Below are positions 1-5,747 of a stretch of 6,347 bases of DNA, in pieces (position 1 is the stretch's first letter; every line of letters begins with the position of its first letter). The DNA is from Hyphomicrobiaceae bacterium. GTDB lineage: Bacteria; Pseudomonadota; Alphaproteobacteria; Rhizobiales; MH13. The position numbers and the translations under genes are program-made. The stretch is taken from NCBI GenBank assembly GCA_020442235.1, contig JAGRKQ010000174.1, positions 1 to 6,347 of the forward strand. Reading direction: 5' to 3'. The notes beneath the pieces were generated by a model. The model was given only the letters and a program-made list of their open reading frames with translations. It did no database searches and was not told where the DNA came from.

Positions 1-923
1 ATCGGCTGCATGCGCGTCTTCATCACGCCTTCCTGCAACTCGGCAGTGACGTTGGAGAGCCGTTGCAGCGGAACCTTGAATTCGGAATCCTCGTGACGGC
101 GCACGATTTCCAGAAGCTGGTTGCGCGTCAGCACCAGTTCCGAAACCATCGTCATCAGATGTTCCAGCGTATCGACGGCAACGCGGATCGACTGGGTGGC
201 GACCGAAGAGCCCTTCTCGCCCTCTTCGGAGGATTTGCCCGCTGCCGGCGTGGCCGCTTCCGCCTTGGCCGGTTCAGCCTTGGGCGCTTCCGCCTTGGGA
301 GCCTCGACCTTCGGGGCTTCGGGCGCCGGAGCGCTGCCCTTGGCCGCGGCGGCGGCTTCCGCGGCCGCTTCCTTGGCGGCGGCGGCGGCATCGAAGTCGC
401 TTTCGGCTTCCTGGAACGCCCGCTCCAGTTCGTCGAGCGAGACTTCGCCCGGCTTCAGCTCGCGGTCCAGCGACTGCTCGGGCACCTCGACGACCAGCGG
501 CGGTTCTTCTTCCGCTTCCGGGGCAGCCGCGCCGCTCATCGCCGCATCGCTGGCGATCGACATCTGTTCCAGCTGACCGATGAGATCGTTGTCGTCGCCG
601 CCCGGCTCGGTGCCGGAGGCTTCCAGATCCGCCAGGATCGCCTTCAGGCGGTCGATCGAGGCCAGGATCAGGCTGACGCCGTCATTGGTCACCGGCGCGC
701 CATCGCGATACTTGCCCATCAGGGTTTCCGCCGCATGCGCCAGCGAGGCAAGCCGCGGCAGGCCCAGGAACCCGCAGGTGCCCTTCACCGTGTGAACGAG
801 ACGGAAGATGTTGTCGAGAATTCGCGCGTTGTTCGGTTCCTGCTCAAACTTGACCAGTTCGACATCGACCGTGTCGAGGCTTTCATTGGTCTCGGTCAGA
901 AACTCGAGAAGAAGATCATCCAT
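1..923 (-). CDS. cheA: Chemotaxis-type histidine kinase CheA, N-terminal part (runs off the left edge)
   Basis: CheA autophosphorylates on a histidine in its Hpt domain and passes phosphate to CheY/CheB-type receivers at receptor arrays. Only the first 307 codons are present; the rest lies beyond base 1. Residues 1-105 form the Hpt (P1) domain with the phospho-histidine at H44 in LVHTVKGTCGFLGL. Residues about 105-240 are a low-complexity Ala/Pro/Glu/Lys linker with AEAPKAE-type repeats, and no clear P2 (CheY-binding) domain is visible there. P3, the dimerisation helices, starts near 244, with the family signatures MVSELVLTRNQL and LQEGVMKTRMQP. The start MDDLL at 923 is preferred: a GGGG purine run at 933-936 lies 9 nt upstream. 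An in-frame ATG at 929 is only 3 nt from that run. The gene follows chpT on the same strand after 121 nt, so co-transcription is possible. The family is certain from the motifs; the pathway it serves is not visible here. Confidence 0.93.
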   Translation of the reverse strand, partial: MDDLLLEFLTETNESLDTVDVELVKFEQEPNNARILDNIFRLVHTVKGTCGFLGLPRLASLAHAAETLMGKYRDGAPVTNDGVSLILASIDRLKAILADLEASGTEPGGDDNDLIGQLEQMSIASDAAMSGAAAPEAEEEPPLVVEVPEQSLDRELKPGEVSLDELERAFQEAESDFDAAAAAKEAAAEAAAAAKGSAPAPEAPKVEAPKAEAPKAEPAKAEAATPAAGKSSEEGEKGSSVATQSIRVAVDTLEHLMTMVSELVLTRNQLLEIVRRHEDSEFKVPLQRLSNVTAELQEGVMKTRMQP

Positions 924-1002
924 GTACATACACCCCGGATGCTGGCGTTTGGGGCATGACCCCCTCACGCCCAATCTGCCCGGGGCGAGTGTTACCAATA
1001 TC

Positions 1003-1019
1003 GGTTAAGAGAGACTGAA
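1003..1019 (-). promoter_or_regulatory. Candidate CtrA box upstream of cheA
   Basis: On the minus strand the bases at 1005-1019 read TTCA-GTCTCTC-TTAA, one mismatch from the CtrA full site TTAA-N7-TTAA with the correct 7-nt spacing. The site lies 81-95 nt upstream of the cheA start, and a GATATT resembling a -10 element (997-1002) follows 2 nt after it. The match is seen directly; binding by CtrA is inferred, encouraged by the adjacent chpT gene. Confidence 0.35.
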
Positions 1020-1044
1020 GCCGGAGAGCCCTTGTGGCTTGGCC

Positions 1045-1680
1045 TTATGGAGCAGCCCTGAGGACGAAGGAATCCTCGTTGCATTCCATGGACAGCGTCA
1101 CGCCGAGATCCTCCGCCAAGCGCAGCATGTAATAGAACTGCGCATTGCGTCCGGTCACGCCATCGTCGAACCGGCGCGCCACGATGGTCTCCAGATGCGG
1201 CGGCACGAGAACGCGCACGCCCTTGGCCGTGACCGTGATCGAAACCGGCTTTTCCACCGAAGAGGCCTCGACACGCACGGTCCCGCCGCGCGGCACCGAT
1301 TCCTTGCCGGTGGCCATCATGATGAGCGCCAGCTTGGCGACGTTCTTTTCCACCACCGCGACGGGCATCGCCCAGTCCAGCGTCGTACGCTCGTCATGGG
1401 TGTAGCTGGTGGCGACCTTTTCCGCTTCGGTCAGATCGACCGGAGCACTGACCGAGCCGGAAGCCCCATAGGCCAGGCGGCAGAATTCCAGCTTCTTGAT
1501 CGCCGAATGGGTGCTGCCGGTGATGAGGTCATCCATCGGGCGGCGTTCGTTTTCGCTCATGCCGGGCCGGATCATTTCCAGCGCGCTGCGGGTCGCGCCG
1601 ACCGGCGAGATGATGTCGTGGCAGATCTTGCTGGCCATGATCGCGGCAAGTTCGAGATCGCTGGGGGGCGTAAAGCTCAT
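1045..1680 (-). CDS. chpT: Histidine phosphotransferase ChpT
   Basis: ChpT is the cytoplasmic phosphotransferase that, in Caulobacter and Brucella, relays phosphate from the hybrid kinase CckA to CtrA and CpdR. The 211-residue protein has the size of the family (Caulobacter ChpT is about 225). The N-terminal helix carries the signature KICHDIISPVGA, with the phospho-acceptor H21 followed by D22. Residues about 8-75 should form the dimerising helical hairpin. Residues about 85-205 resemble a degenerate kinase-like ATPase fold, and no intact N/G1/G2 ATP-binding boxes are seen, as expected for ChpT. The ATG at 1680 has GGAG (1691-1694) 10 nt upstream. The gene is divergent from cysQ (84-nt gap) and upstream of cheA on the same strand. 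In Brucella chpT sits next to eipA; here cysQ and a YHS gene lie between them. Assignment is strong; the relay partners are not in the window. Confidence 0.9.
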   Translation of the reverse strand: MSFTPPSDLELAAIMASKICHDIISPVGATRSALEMIRPGMSENERRPMDDLITGSTHSAIKKLEFCRLAYGASGSVSAPVDLTEAEKVATSYTHDERTTLDWAMPVAVVEKNVAKLALIMMATGKESVPRGGTVRVEASSVEKPVSITVTAKGVRVLVPPHLETIVARRFDDGVTGRNAQFYYMLRLAEDLGVTLSMECNEDSFVLRAAP

Positions 1681-1764
1681 GGCAGGTCTTCTCCGGCGGC
1701 CTTGATTCGCGCTAGCGTCCTTGCCTAGCTAAAGGCAGAGACGATCCTTGTGAAGCCGTAGGAC

Positions 1765-2646
1765 ATGGCCGTTGTGACGCCCCTCCCCCCCGTGGACGCC
1801 GCCAGCTGGTCCAGGCTGTCGGACGTTTTGAGCGAACTTGCCCTGTCCGCAGGAGCATTGATCGAAGAAATTGCCGCCAAGGGCTTCGACCTGACCGAAA
1901 AGGACGATGGTTCGCCGGCAACCACCGCCGACACCTCTGCCGAGGCCCTGATCACGGCCGGATTGTCTGAGGCCTTCCCCGGCATTCAGATCATCGGCGA
2001 GGAAGCCGTCTCGCGCGGCGGCCCCGGCCCGGTCGGCGGGGTCTTCTTTCTCGTCGACCCGCTGGACGGCACGCGCGAATTTTTGAAGCGCAACGGCAAT
2101 TACACCGTCAACATCGCGCTGATCAGCGATCACCTGCCCGTTGCCGGCGTCGTCTATGCTCCGGCTCTCGGACGTCTTTTCGTCACCACCGGACCGGATG
2201 AGGCGGTGGAGATCGCCATCGCCGCCGGCGAGCGCTGCGACATCGCCGAGGCCATCGCCAAGGGCAAGGTTCTGAAAACCGCCGCCGTCCCGGAAGGCAC
2301 GCCCCAGCGCGCGCTCATTTCGCAAAGCCATGCCGATCCCGAAACGCTCGCCTATCTGAAGAGCAAGGGCTGCGCCTCGATCGCCGTCGGCTCGTCTTTC
2401 AAGTTCTGCATGATCGCCGCCGGCGAAGCCGATCTCTACCCGCGCTTTGGCCCGACCAGCGCCTGGGACACCGCCGCGGGACAGGCCATCCTGGAACAGG
2501 CCGGCGGCTCGGTCTGGGATGAGGACGGAAGACGCCTGTCCTATGCGCGCGCCGCCGACACGCCTTTCGGCTACACGCTGAAGAACCCGGCCTTCATCGC
2601 CCATGCCTCGAAGGATGTTCCGGCTTTCGACGTGCATCGCTCCTGA
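1765..2646 (+). CDS. cysQ: 3'(2'),5'-bisphosphate nucleotidase CysQ
   Basis: CysQ belongs to the inositol monophosphatase-like, Mg-dependent, Li-sensitive phosphatases and removes the 3'-phosphate of 3'-phosphoadenosine 5'-phosphate (PAP) to give AMP. PAP is a by-product of sulfate assimilation via PAPS and of phosphopantetheine transfer. The 293-residue protein has every expected signature: DGSPATTAD at 48-56, GEE at 78-80, the metal-binding DPLDGTREF at 98-106 and TSAWDTAAGQAIL at 231-243, including the WD pair 234-235. A stop codon at 1759-1761 fixes the upstream limit. The ATG at 1765 is only 1 nt from the AGGA at 1760-1763, so GTG at 1774 (10 nt away) is a possible alternative start and would shorten the protein by three residues. 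No other sulfur gene is adjacent. The gene converges on the YHS gene with a 6-nt gap, and no terminator was seen between them. Family assignment is firm; PAP rather than an inositol phosphate as substrate is inferred from similarity to CysQ. Confidence 0.92.
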   Translation: MAVVTPLPPVDAASWSRLSDVLSELALSAGALIEEIAAKGFDLTEKDDGSPATTADTSAEALITAGLSEAFPGIQIIGEEAVSRGGPGPVGGVFFLVDPLDGTREFLKRNGNYTVNIALISDHLPVAGVVYAPALGRLFVTTGPDEAVEIAIAAGERCDIAEAIAKGKVLKTAAVPEGTPQRALISQSHADPETLAYLKSKGCASIAVGSSFKFCMIAAGEADLYPRFGPTSAWDTAAGQAILEQAGGSVWDEDGRRLSYARAADTPFGYTLKNPAFIAHASKDVPAFDVHRS

Positions 2647-2652
2647 AAGGGC

Positions 2653-3132
2653 TCAGAAAGGAAGGCGTGCGGCGATGTCCGGCCAGTTTCGCTCCGCCCC
2701 TTCGATGAACTGCATCGGGTCGAGCAAGAAAACGTGCCGGTTGGCCGGCGAATAGAACAGATAGACCCGTTCGTTGCGCACCACGAACAGGCGCGGATCG
2801 CCTTCGGCGGCATAACCGCGCGCCGCCGCGACCGGGTCGTGCCCGCCATAGGCTGGCGCATAGAATTCCGGATCGGCCCGGAAGATGATGAGATTGCCCT
2901 CATTGGCAAAGCGCCAGACGATGTCCTGCCAGACGAGAAGGTGTGCGTCGTCGCCCTCGCGCGCCGTCTGGTCGGTCAGATAGGCGATCGGGTCGTAGCC
3001 ATGGATCGCAAGGCCGCGCCATGGGTCGCGCACGATCTCGAAGGGCGACAGGGCCTTGGCCGGCCCGGAAAGGGTCAGCACCGCGCCGAGCATCAGCGCC
3101 GTCAGGCCTGCCTGCAACCAATCCTTAAACAT
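2653..3132 (-). CDS. Exported YHS-domain protein, cysteine-free
   Basis: This is a 159-residue protein with a likely Sec signal peptide: K3, a hydrophobic stretch at about 8-22, and an AKA cleavage site before residue 28. It is followed by one YHS domain. The domain is recognised from GYDPIAYL (45-52), VWRFANEGN (72-80), FRADPEFYAPAYGG (84-97), GDPRLFVVRNERVYLFYSP (111-129) and a closing NWPDI (149-153). Many YHS domains have a Cys just after the YGG motif; here it is GGHDP, and the mature protein contains no cysteine, so Cys-based metal binding is excluded. The open frame continues upstream to an ATG at 3219, but the start at 3132 puts the signal peptide at the N-terminus; its ribosome site (a GGTCGGG-like run) is weak. 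The gene is divergent from the DUF1134 gene across 85 nt. Both neighbours encode exported proteins. Its function is unknown; a periplasmic location is inferred. Confidence 0.8.
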   Translation of the reverse strand: MFKDWLQAGLTALMLGAVLTLSGPAKALSPFEIVRDPWRGLAIHGYDPIAYLTDQTAREGDDAHLLVWQDIVWRFANEGNLIIFRADPEFYAPAYGGHDPVAAARGYAAEGDPRLFVVRNERVYLFYSPANRHVFLLDPMQFIEGAERNWPDIAARLPF

Positions 3133-3205
3133 AACCCGACCACATTGGTGTCCGATGAAGGTCTCGCGCCAGCCATTCTGGCGCATGGGGACTGCAAAAA
3201 CCGTT

Positions 3206-3211
3206 AAGGAG
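3206..3211 (+). promoter_or_regulatory. Strong Shine-Dalgarno site of the DUF1134/EipA gene
   Basis: AAGGAG lies 6 nt before the ATG at 3218. It decides the start, because the open frame extends back to 3056 without a stop. It places the signal peptide exactly at the N-terminus. Confidence 0.8.
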
Positions 3212-3217
3212 AAAGCC

Positions 3218-3793
3218 ATGCTGCGTCGCCTTGGCCTTCTTGCCGCCGTGATGATGATCGCCCTCGCCGCCGCGGGCCCGGCCCGCGCCCAGCGTCTGGA
3301 CGGCCCGGACTCGACCTATTCCGGTCAGGAAATCATCGATGCCGGCCACATCTTCTTCGGCCGCCTGACCCAAGGCTTCGCCCAGGCGGTGGAGCGCCTC
3401 GTCAGCCAGTATGGCCAGCCCAACGGCTACATCCTCGGCGAGGAAGGTTCCGGCGCCTTCATTGGCGGCCTGCGTTATGGCGAAGGCCTTCTCTACACCC
3501 GCAACGCCGGCAACCACCGTGTCTACTGGCAGGGGCCGTCGATCGGCTTTGACGCCGGAGGCGAAGGCACGCGCACCATGATCCTCGTCTACAATCTTCC
3601 CGCCGTCGAAGCGCTCTTCCAGCGCTATCCCGGCGCCTCCGGCTCGGCTTTCGTCATCGGCGGCGTCTCGGTCAGCGCGGTCGAGAACGCCGGCACGACG
3701 CTGGCCCCGATCCGCACCGGCCTAGGCGCACGGCTCGGGCTCAATGTCGGCTATCTGAAGTTCACCCGTGAGCCGACCTGGAACCCGTTCTGA
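3218..3793 (+). CDS. eipA: Periplasmic DUF1134 (EipA-family) envelope protein
   Basis: DUF1134 proteins are conserved periplasmic proteins of Alphaproteobacteria. The Brucella member EipA is needed for envelope stress resistance and, from published work as I recall it, is under CtrA control and encoded beside chpT. This 191-residue protein starts with RR, a hydrophobic core (about 5-20) and a PARA|Q signal-peptidase site at 24/25, giving a mature protein of about 167 residues. The conserved core is YILGEEGSGAFIGGLRYGEG (71-90) followed by VYWQGPSIGFDAGGEGTRT (102-120) and MILVYNLP. The C-terminal part, RTGLGARLGLNVGYLKFT, is also family-like. There is no membrane anchor or lipobox. The gene is divergent from the YHS gene and is followed after 95 nt, without a visible terminator, by the coiled-coil gene, so the two may share a transcript. 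Family is certain; the symbol rests on family plus proximity to chpT, and its exact cellular role here is inferred. Confidence 0.88.
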   Translation: MLRRLGLLAAVMMIALAAAGPARAQRLDGPDSTYSGQEIIDAGHIFFGRLTQGFAQAVERLVSQYGQPNGYILGEEGSGAFIGGLRYGEGLLYTRNAGNHRVYWQGPSIGFDAGGEGTRTMILVYNLPAVEALFQRYPGASGSAFVIGGVSVSAVENAGTTLAPIRTGLGARLGLNVGYLKFTREPTWNPF

Positions 3794-3877
3794 GACGGCA
3801 CCGGGCCCTCACAGCCTTCCTTTTGCAGCAAGCCTCGCTTAAGACGGTGTGCGGCGCATCCTGAGATCGAAGCGCCC

Positions 3878-3882
3878 GGAGG
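3878..3882 (+). promoter_or_regulatory. Shine-Dalgarno site setting a GTG start
   Basis: GGAGG lies 6 nt before GTG at 3889. The ATG at 3884 between them is in another frame, and the first in-frame ATG is about 40 codons downstream, beyond the membrane segment. The GTG is therefore the supported start. Confidence 0.75.
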
Positions 3883-3888
3883 CATGGC

Positions 3889-4962
3889 GTGTCGATCGAA
3901 ACCATCCTGACCTTCGCTGTCGGCTTTCTGACCGCAGCCCTGATCGGTTTGCTGATCCTCAAGGCCGTGGCCGGTCGGGCGCGCCGGCTGGAACGACGCA
4001 ATCTGGAAGCCATGCGTCCATCCTCCCTGATCGCGCTGGAAAGCGAAGTCGCGGCCGAACGTGCCCGCGCCGCTCAGGAAGCGCGCCGCCTGGAACGCGA
4101 CATCGAGCAGCGCCGCGCCCGCGAAGGCGAAGCGCGCCTGATCGCCGACCGCGTCACGACACGCCTGCGCATTGCCGAAAGCGAACTGACCGACGCCCGC
4201 CAGACGATTGCCGATCTGGAAGACCGGCTGGTCGGCGAAACGACCCGGGCCACCTCCACCGAGGGCGCCCTCGCCCGTGCACAGGACGATGTCAGGCGCA
4301 TCGAGGAAGCGCTTTATGAGACGCGCCGCCTTGCCGATGAGCGTGAACTGGAACTGTCGCGCGCCAGGGACGAGATGCAGGGCCTGCGGACCACCCTCGC
4401 CCTGCATGCGGATACACATTCCGGCGACAGCGGCGAAGAACATGGCGAAGACAGTGAGAACACCCTTCTCGACGCCATGCGCAGCTCGCTCGACGCCTAT
4501 CGTGCAGAACTGAAACGACTCTCTGGCGAACGCGACAGTCTCAAGGCCGCCCTTGAAGCCGCCGGAGAGACGATAGACACCCCCTCCCGGGATCCGGGCG
4601 ACACCACCGGCGTGATCGAAGCCCTCAACACCGTGTCGCTGGCCGTCACCGCCCGCGCCCTCGCCGACCCTGAAAAGGGTGAGGCTCTCCGGCAGATGAT
4701 CCAAAGCGCCGAAGGCGAAACGCCGCTGCTGCAAGGCCTGAAAGCTCTCGCAGCGCCCGCAGGCGAAAAGCCCAAGGCTTCGGCCGGGAAGCGCCGCTCC
4801 ACCCGAACGCGCACCGCCAAGCCGGCATCCGCATCCAGGCGAGCCGGCAAGGCCGCGAATGGCCGCTCTGACAAAGAAACCCCGGACAATGCGGATGAGG
4901 CACAGGCCTCCGAGCGCCCGCATCTGCCCAAGGCGGCAAGCGACGACCTCAAGGTGCTGTAA
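3889..4962 (+). CDS. Membrane-anchored coiled-coil protein with basic tail (conserved hypothetical)
   Basis: I do not recognise a named family, but the layout (one N-terminal membrane helix, then RRLE-rich coiled coil) is like conserved hypothetical proteins I recall from Hyphomicrobiales. The 357-residue protein has one membrane segment at about 5-27, followed at once by RARRLERR, which by the positive-inside rule puts the rest in the cytoplasm. Residues about 47-172 are charged, heptad-like and almost free of Pro/Gly, giving a long coiled coil. An acidic, His-containing break (174-190) and a second helical region (191-228) follow. Residues about 238-290 form a more globular segment. Residues 294-325 are Lys/Arg/Ala/Ser/Thr-rich, like histone H1 tails, and could contact DNA or acidic surfaces. 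Translation starts at GTG, with a good GGAGG site. It lies 95 nt after the DUF1134 gene in the same direction and ends at an intrinsic terminator. Its function is unknown; a scaffold linking membrane and a cytoplasmic partner is only a guess. Confidence 0.82.
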   Translation: MSIETILTFAVGFLTAALIGLLILKAVAGRARRLERRNLEAMRPSSLIALESEVAAERARAAQEARRLERDIEQRRAREGEARLIADRVTTRLRIAESELTDARQTIADLEDRLVGETTRATSTEGALARAQDDVRRIEEALYETRRLADERELELSRARDEMQGLRTTLALHADTHSGDSGEEHGEDSENTLLDAMRSSLDAYRAELKRLSGERDSLKAALEAAGETIDTPSRDPGDTTGVIEALNTVSLAVTARALADPEKGEALRQMIQSAEGETPLLQGLKALAAPAGEKPKASAGKRRSTRTRTAKPASASRRAGKAANGRSDKETPDNADEAQASERPHLPKAASDDLKVL

Positions 4963-4963
4963 G

Positions 4964-5014
4964 GTCTGGCAAACGCACGCAGCGCAGTGCACAAGCAGCC
5001 GGGTCAGACTTTTT
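4964..5014 (+). terminator. Intrinsic terminator of the coiled-coil gene
   Basis: GTCTGGC (4964-4970) pairs with GTCAGAC (5003-5009) through seven base pairs including one G-U. The 32-nt loop can form an inner GCAC/GTGC stem (4975-4978 with 4987-4990). TTTTT (5010-5014) follows directly. It begins 2 nt after the stop codon of the coiled-coil gene. The long, branched loop makes it weaker than a simple hairpin. Confidence 0.6.
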
Positions 5015-5094
5015 CCTTAAGACATTCTTCTTGTCCGCGCCTTTGCGGATGGGCGTCGCCCCGATACTGAAGCCGGCGAATCTATGAGAAGAAT

Positions 5095-5176
5095 CTTATG
5101 TCATTGTTCGGTGGCGATCCGGCATGACCTGTTTCCTCCCCTCCATACGGCGGCCTTCACGGGTCGCCGTTTTCTT
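5095..5176 (+). ncRNA. Candidate small RNA with CU-rich anti-Shine-Dalgarno segment
   Basis: The stretch lies in a 243-bp gap without a plausible gene, after one plus-strand terminator and ending in a second. It can fold into a 5' hairpin, GTCAT (5100-5104) with ATGAC (5124-5128) plus an inner CGG/CCG pairing. An unpaired CCTCCCCTCC (5135-5144), complementary to Shine-Dalgarno sequences, follows, and then a GC-rich terminator hairpin with a U-rich tail. This order is that of many alphaproteobacterial trans-acting small RNAs. I could not find a convincing promoter, so the 5' end is a guess. The alternative is untranslated trailer plus a backup terminator. Confidence 0.33.
5147..5176 (+). terminator. 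Strong intrinsic terminator, plus strand
   Basis: ACGGCGGCC (5147-5155) pairs with GGTCGCCGT (5162-5170): nine pairs with a single G-U, a 6-nt loop, then TTTCTTCT. On the opposite strand the stem lacks a U tract, so it serves plus-strand transcripts. It lies 185 nt past the coiled-coil gene, which already has its own terminator. Confidence 0.75.
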
Positions 5177-5205
5177 CTCTCGGTTTTGAGAGCGCAGGAG
5201 GGTGA

Positions 5206-5721
5206 TCAACCGCCAACTTCGACCGGCTTGCCCTCATCGTCGAGCACCACGCCGACGAAGCGGCGCACCTCGGCCCGTTTGATCTCACGCGGTTCGGGGC
5301 CGAAATAGCCCGGTGTGCGCACGAAGGGACGCGGATTGAGGATGCAGTCGGCAATGCGGTCGTAAAGCGAGCGCGCCGAGACCGGCTTCCTGAGGAAATG
5401 ATTGACGCCAAGCTGCATGGCTTCCTGAATGCGCCGGCGCTCCGAATGGCCCGAGACCATGATGATCGGCACATAGGGCTGGGAAAAGCTGGGCGTGCGG
5501 ATCATCCGCACCATTTCCGCACCGTCGAGCACCGGCATCACCCAGTCGACCACCACGACATCCGGGGCATTCATCTCGATCTTCTCGATGCCATCGACGC
5601 CGTCCTCGGCCTCCAGGACGGTGCGCGCGCCGAAACTCCGCAACATCGTGGTGATGATGCGGCGCATATAGGCGGAATCATCGACAACGATGATCGAAAT
5701 GTCGTGCAGCGAGAGCGTCAT
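5206..5721 (-). CDS. CheY-like single-domain response regulator with C-terminal extension
   Basis: This is a stand-alone receiver, a cytoplasmic target for a histidine kinase or phosphotransferase. The 171-residue protein has all the receiver residues: the acidic pair D14-D15 (IIVVDDSAYMRR), phospho-acceptor D59 (VVVDWVMPVLDG), S90 at the Thr/Ser switch position (MVSGH) and K112 in RKPVSA. Residues 1-128 cover the whole receiver. Residues 130-171 form an extension beginning NPRPFVRTPGYFGPEPRE, with no DNA-binding or enzyme domain. Similar YFGP tails occur on alphaproteobacterial CheY-like proteins. The ATG at 5721 has GAGGTGG (5723-5729) just upstream; the spacing is short. The gene is divergent from glcB. 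CheA and ChpT encoded nearby are possible partners, but nothing in the sequence proves the pairing. DivK- or CpdR-type roles cannot be excluded; the extension argues against simple orthology to either. Confidence 0.88.
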   Translation of the reverse strand: MTLSLHDISIIVVDDSAYMRRIITTMLRSFGARTVLEAEDGVDGIEKIEMNAPDVVVVDWVMPVLDGAEMVRMIRTPSFSQPYVPIIMVSGHSERRRIQEAMQLGVNHFLRKPVSARSLYDRIADCILNPRPFVRTPGYFGPEPREIKRAEVRRFVGVVLDDEGKPVEVGG

Positions 5722-5747
5722 GCCACCTCGTCACAATTTTTACGCGT

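Noticed and set aside
951..963. GGGG-CATGA-CCCC hairpin in the chpT-cheA gap as a terminator
   Set aside because: The four-pair stem has no U tract on either strand; not enough for a terminator call.
63..1008. Several open frames on the plus strand (63-959, 121-576, 580-795, 808-1008)
   Set aside because: They lie opposite the clearly recognised CheA frame; their Arg/Gly/Phe- or Ser/Ala-rich products are typical antisense shadows of GC-rich coding DNA.
1722..1737. TGCCT-AGCTAA-AGGCA inverted repeat between chpT and cysQ
   Set aside because: Five-base arms in an 84-nt gap could be chance; no promoter elements could be placed around it.
1729..2637. 302-codon minus-strand frame opposite cysQ
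   Set aside because: The plus strand encodes all CysQ catalytic motifs; the minus-strand frame is a Gly/Arg/Ala-rich shadow.
3114..3128. GCAA-N7-TTAA as a CtrA box for the DUF1134 gene
   Set aside because: Only 6 of 8 fixed bases match and the site lies within the first codons of the YHS gene, so coding constraint explains it; mentioned only as a half-site.
3751..4992. 413-codon open frame on the minus strand opposite the coiled-coil gene
   Set aside because: It is longer than the plus-strand gene, but has no recognisable domain, no good ribosome site, overlaps the end of the DUF1134 gene and both arms of the terminator. The plus-strand frame has a membrane helix, coiled coil, GGAGG site and terminator.
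5177..5192. CTCTC/GAGAG hairpin as terminator of the response regulator on the minus strand
   Set aside because: The stem has only five pairs and is followed on the minus strand by A-rich, not U-rich, sequence.
5084..5308. 74-codon plus-strand frame in the gap and over the end of the response regulator
   Set aside because: It overlaps the terminator and the receiver gene, has no ribosome site and has low-complexity Ser/Thr/Arg content; the gap is better read as RNA-level signals.
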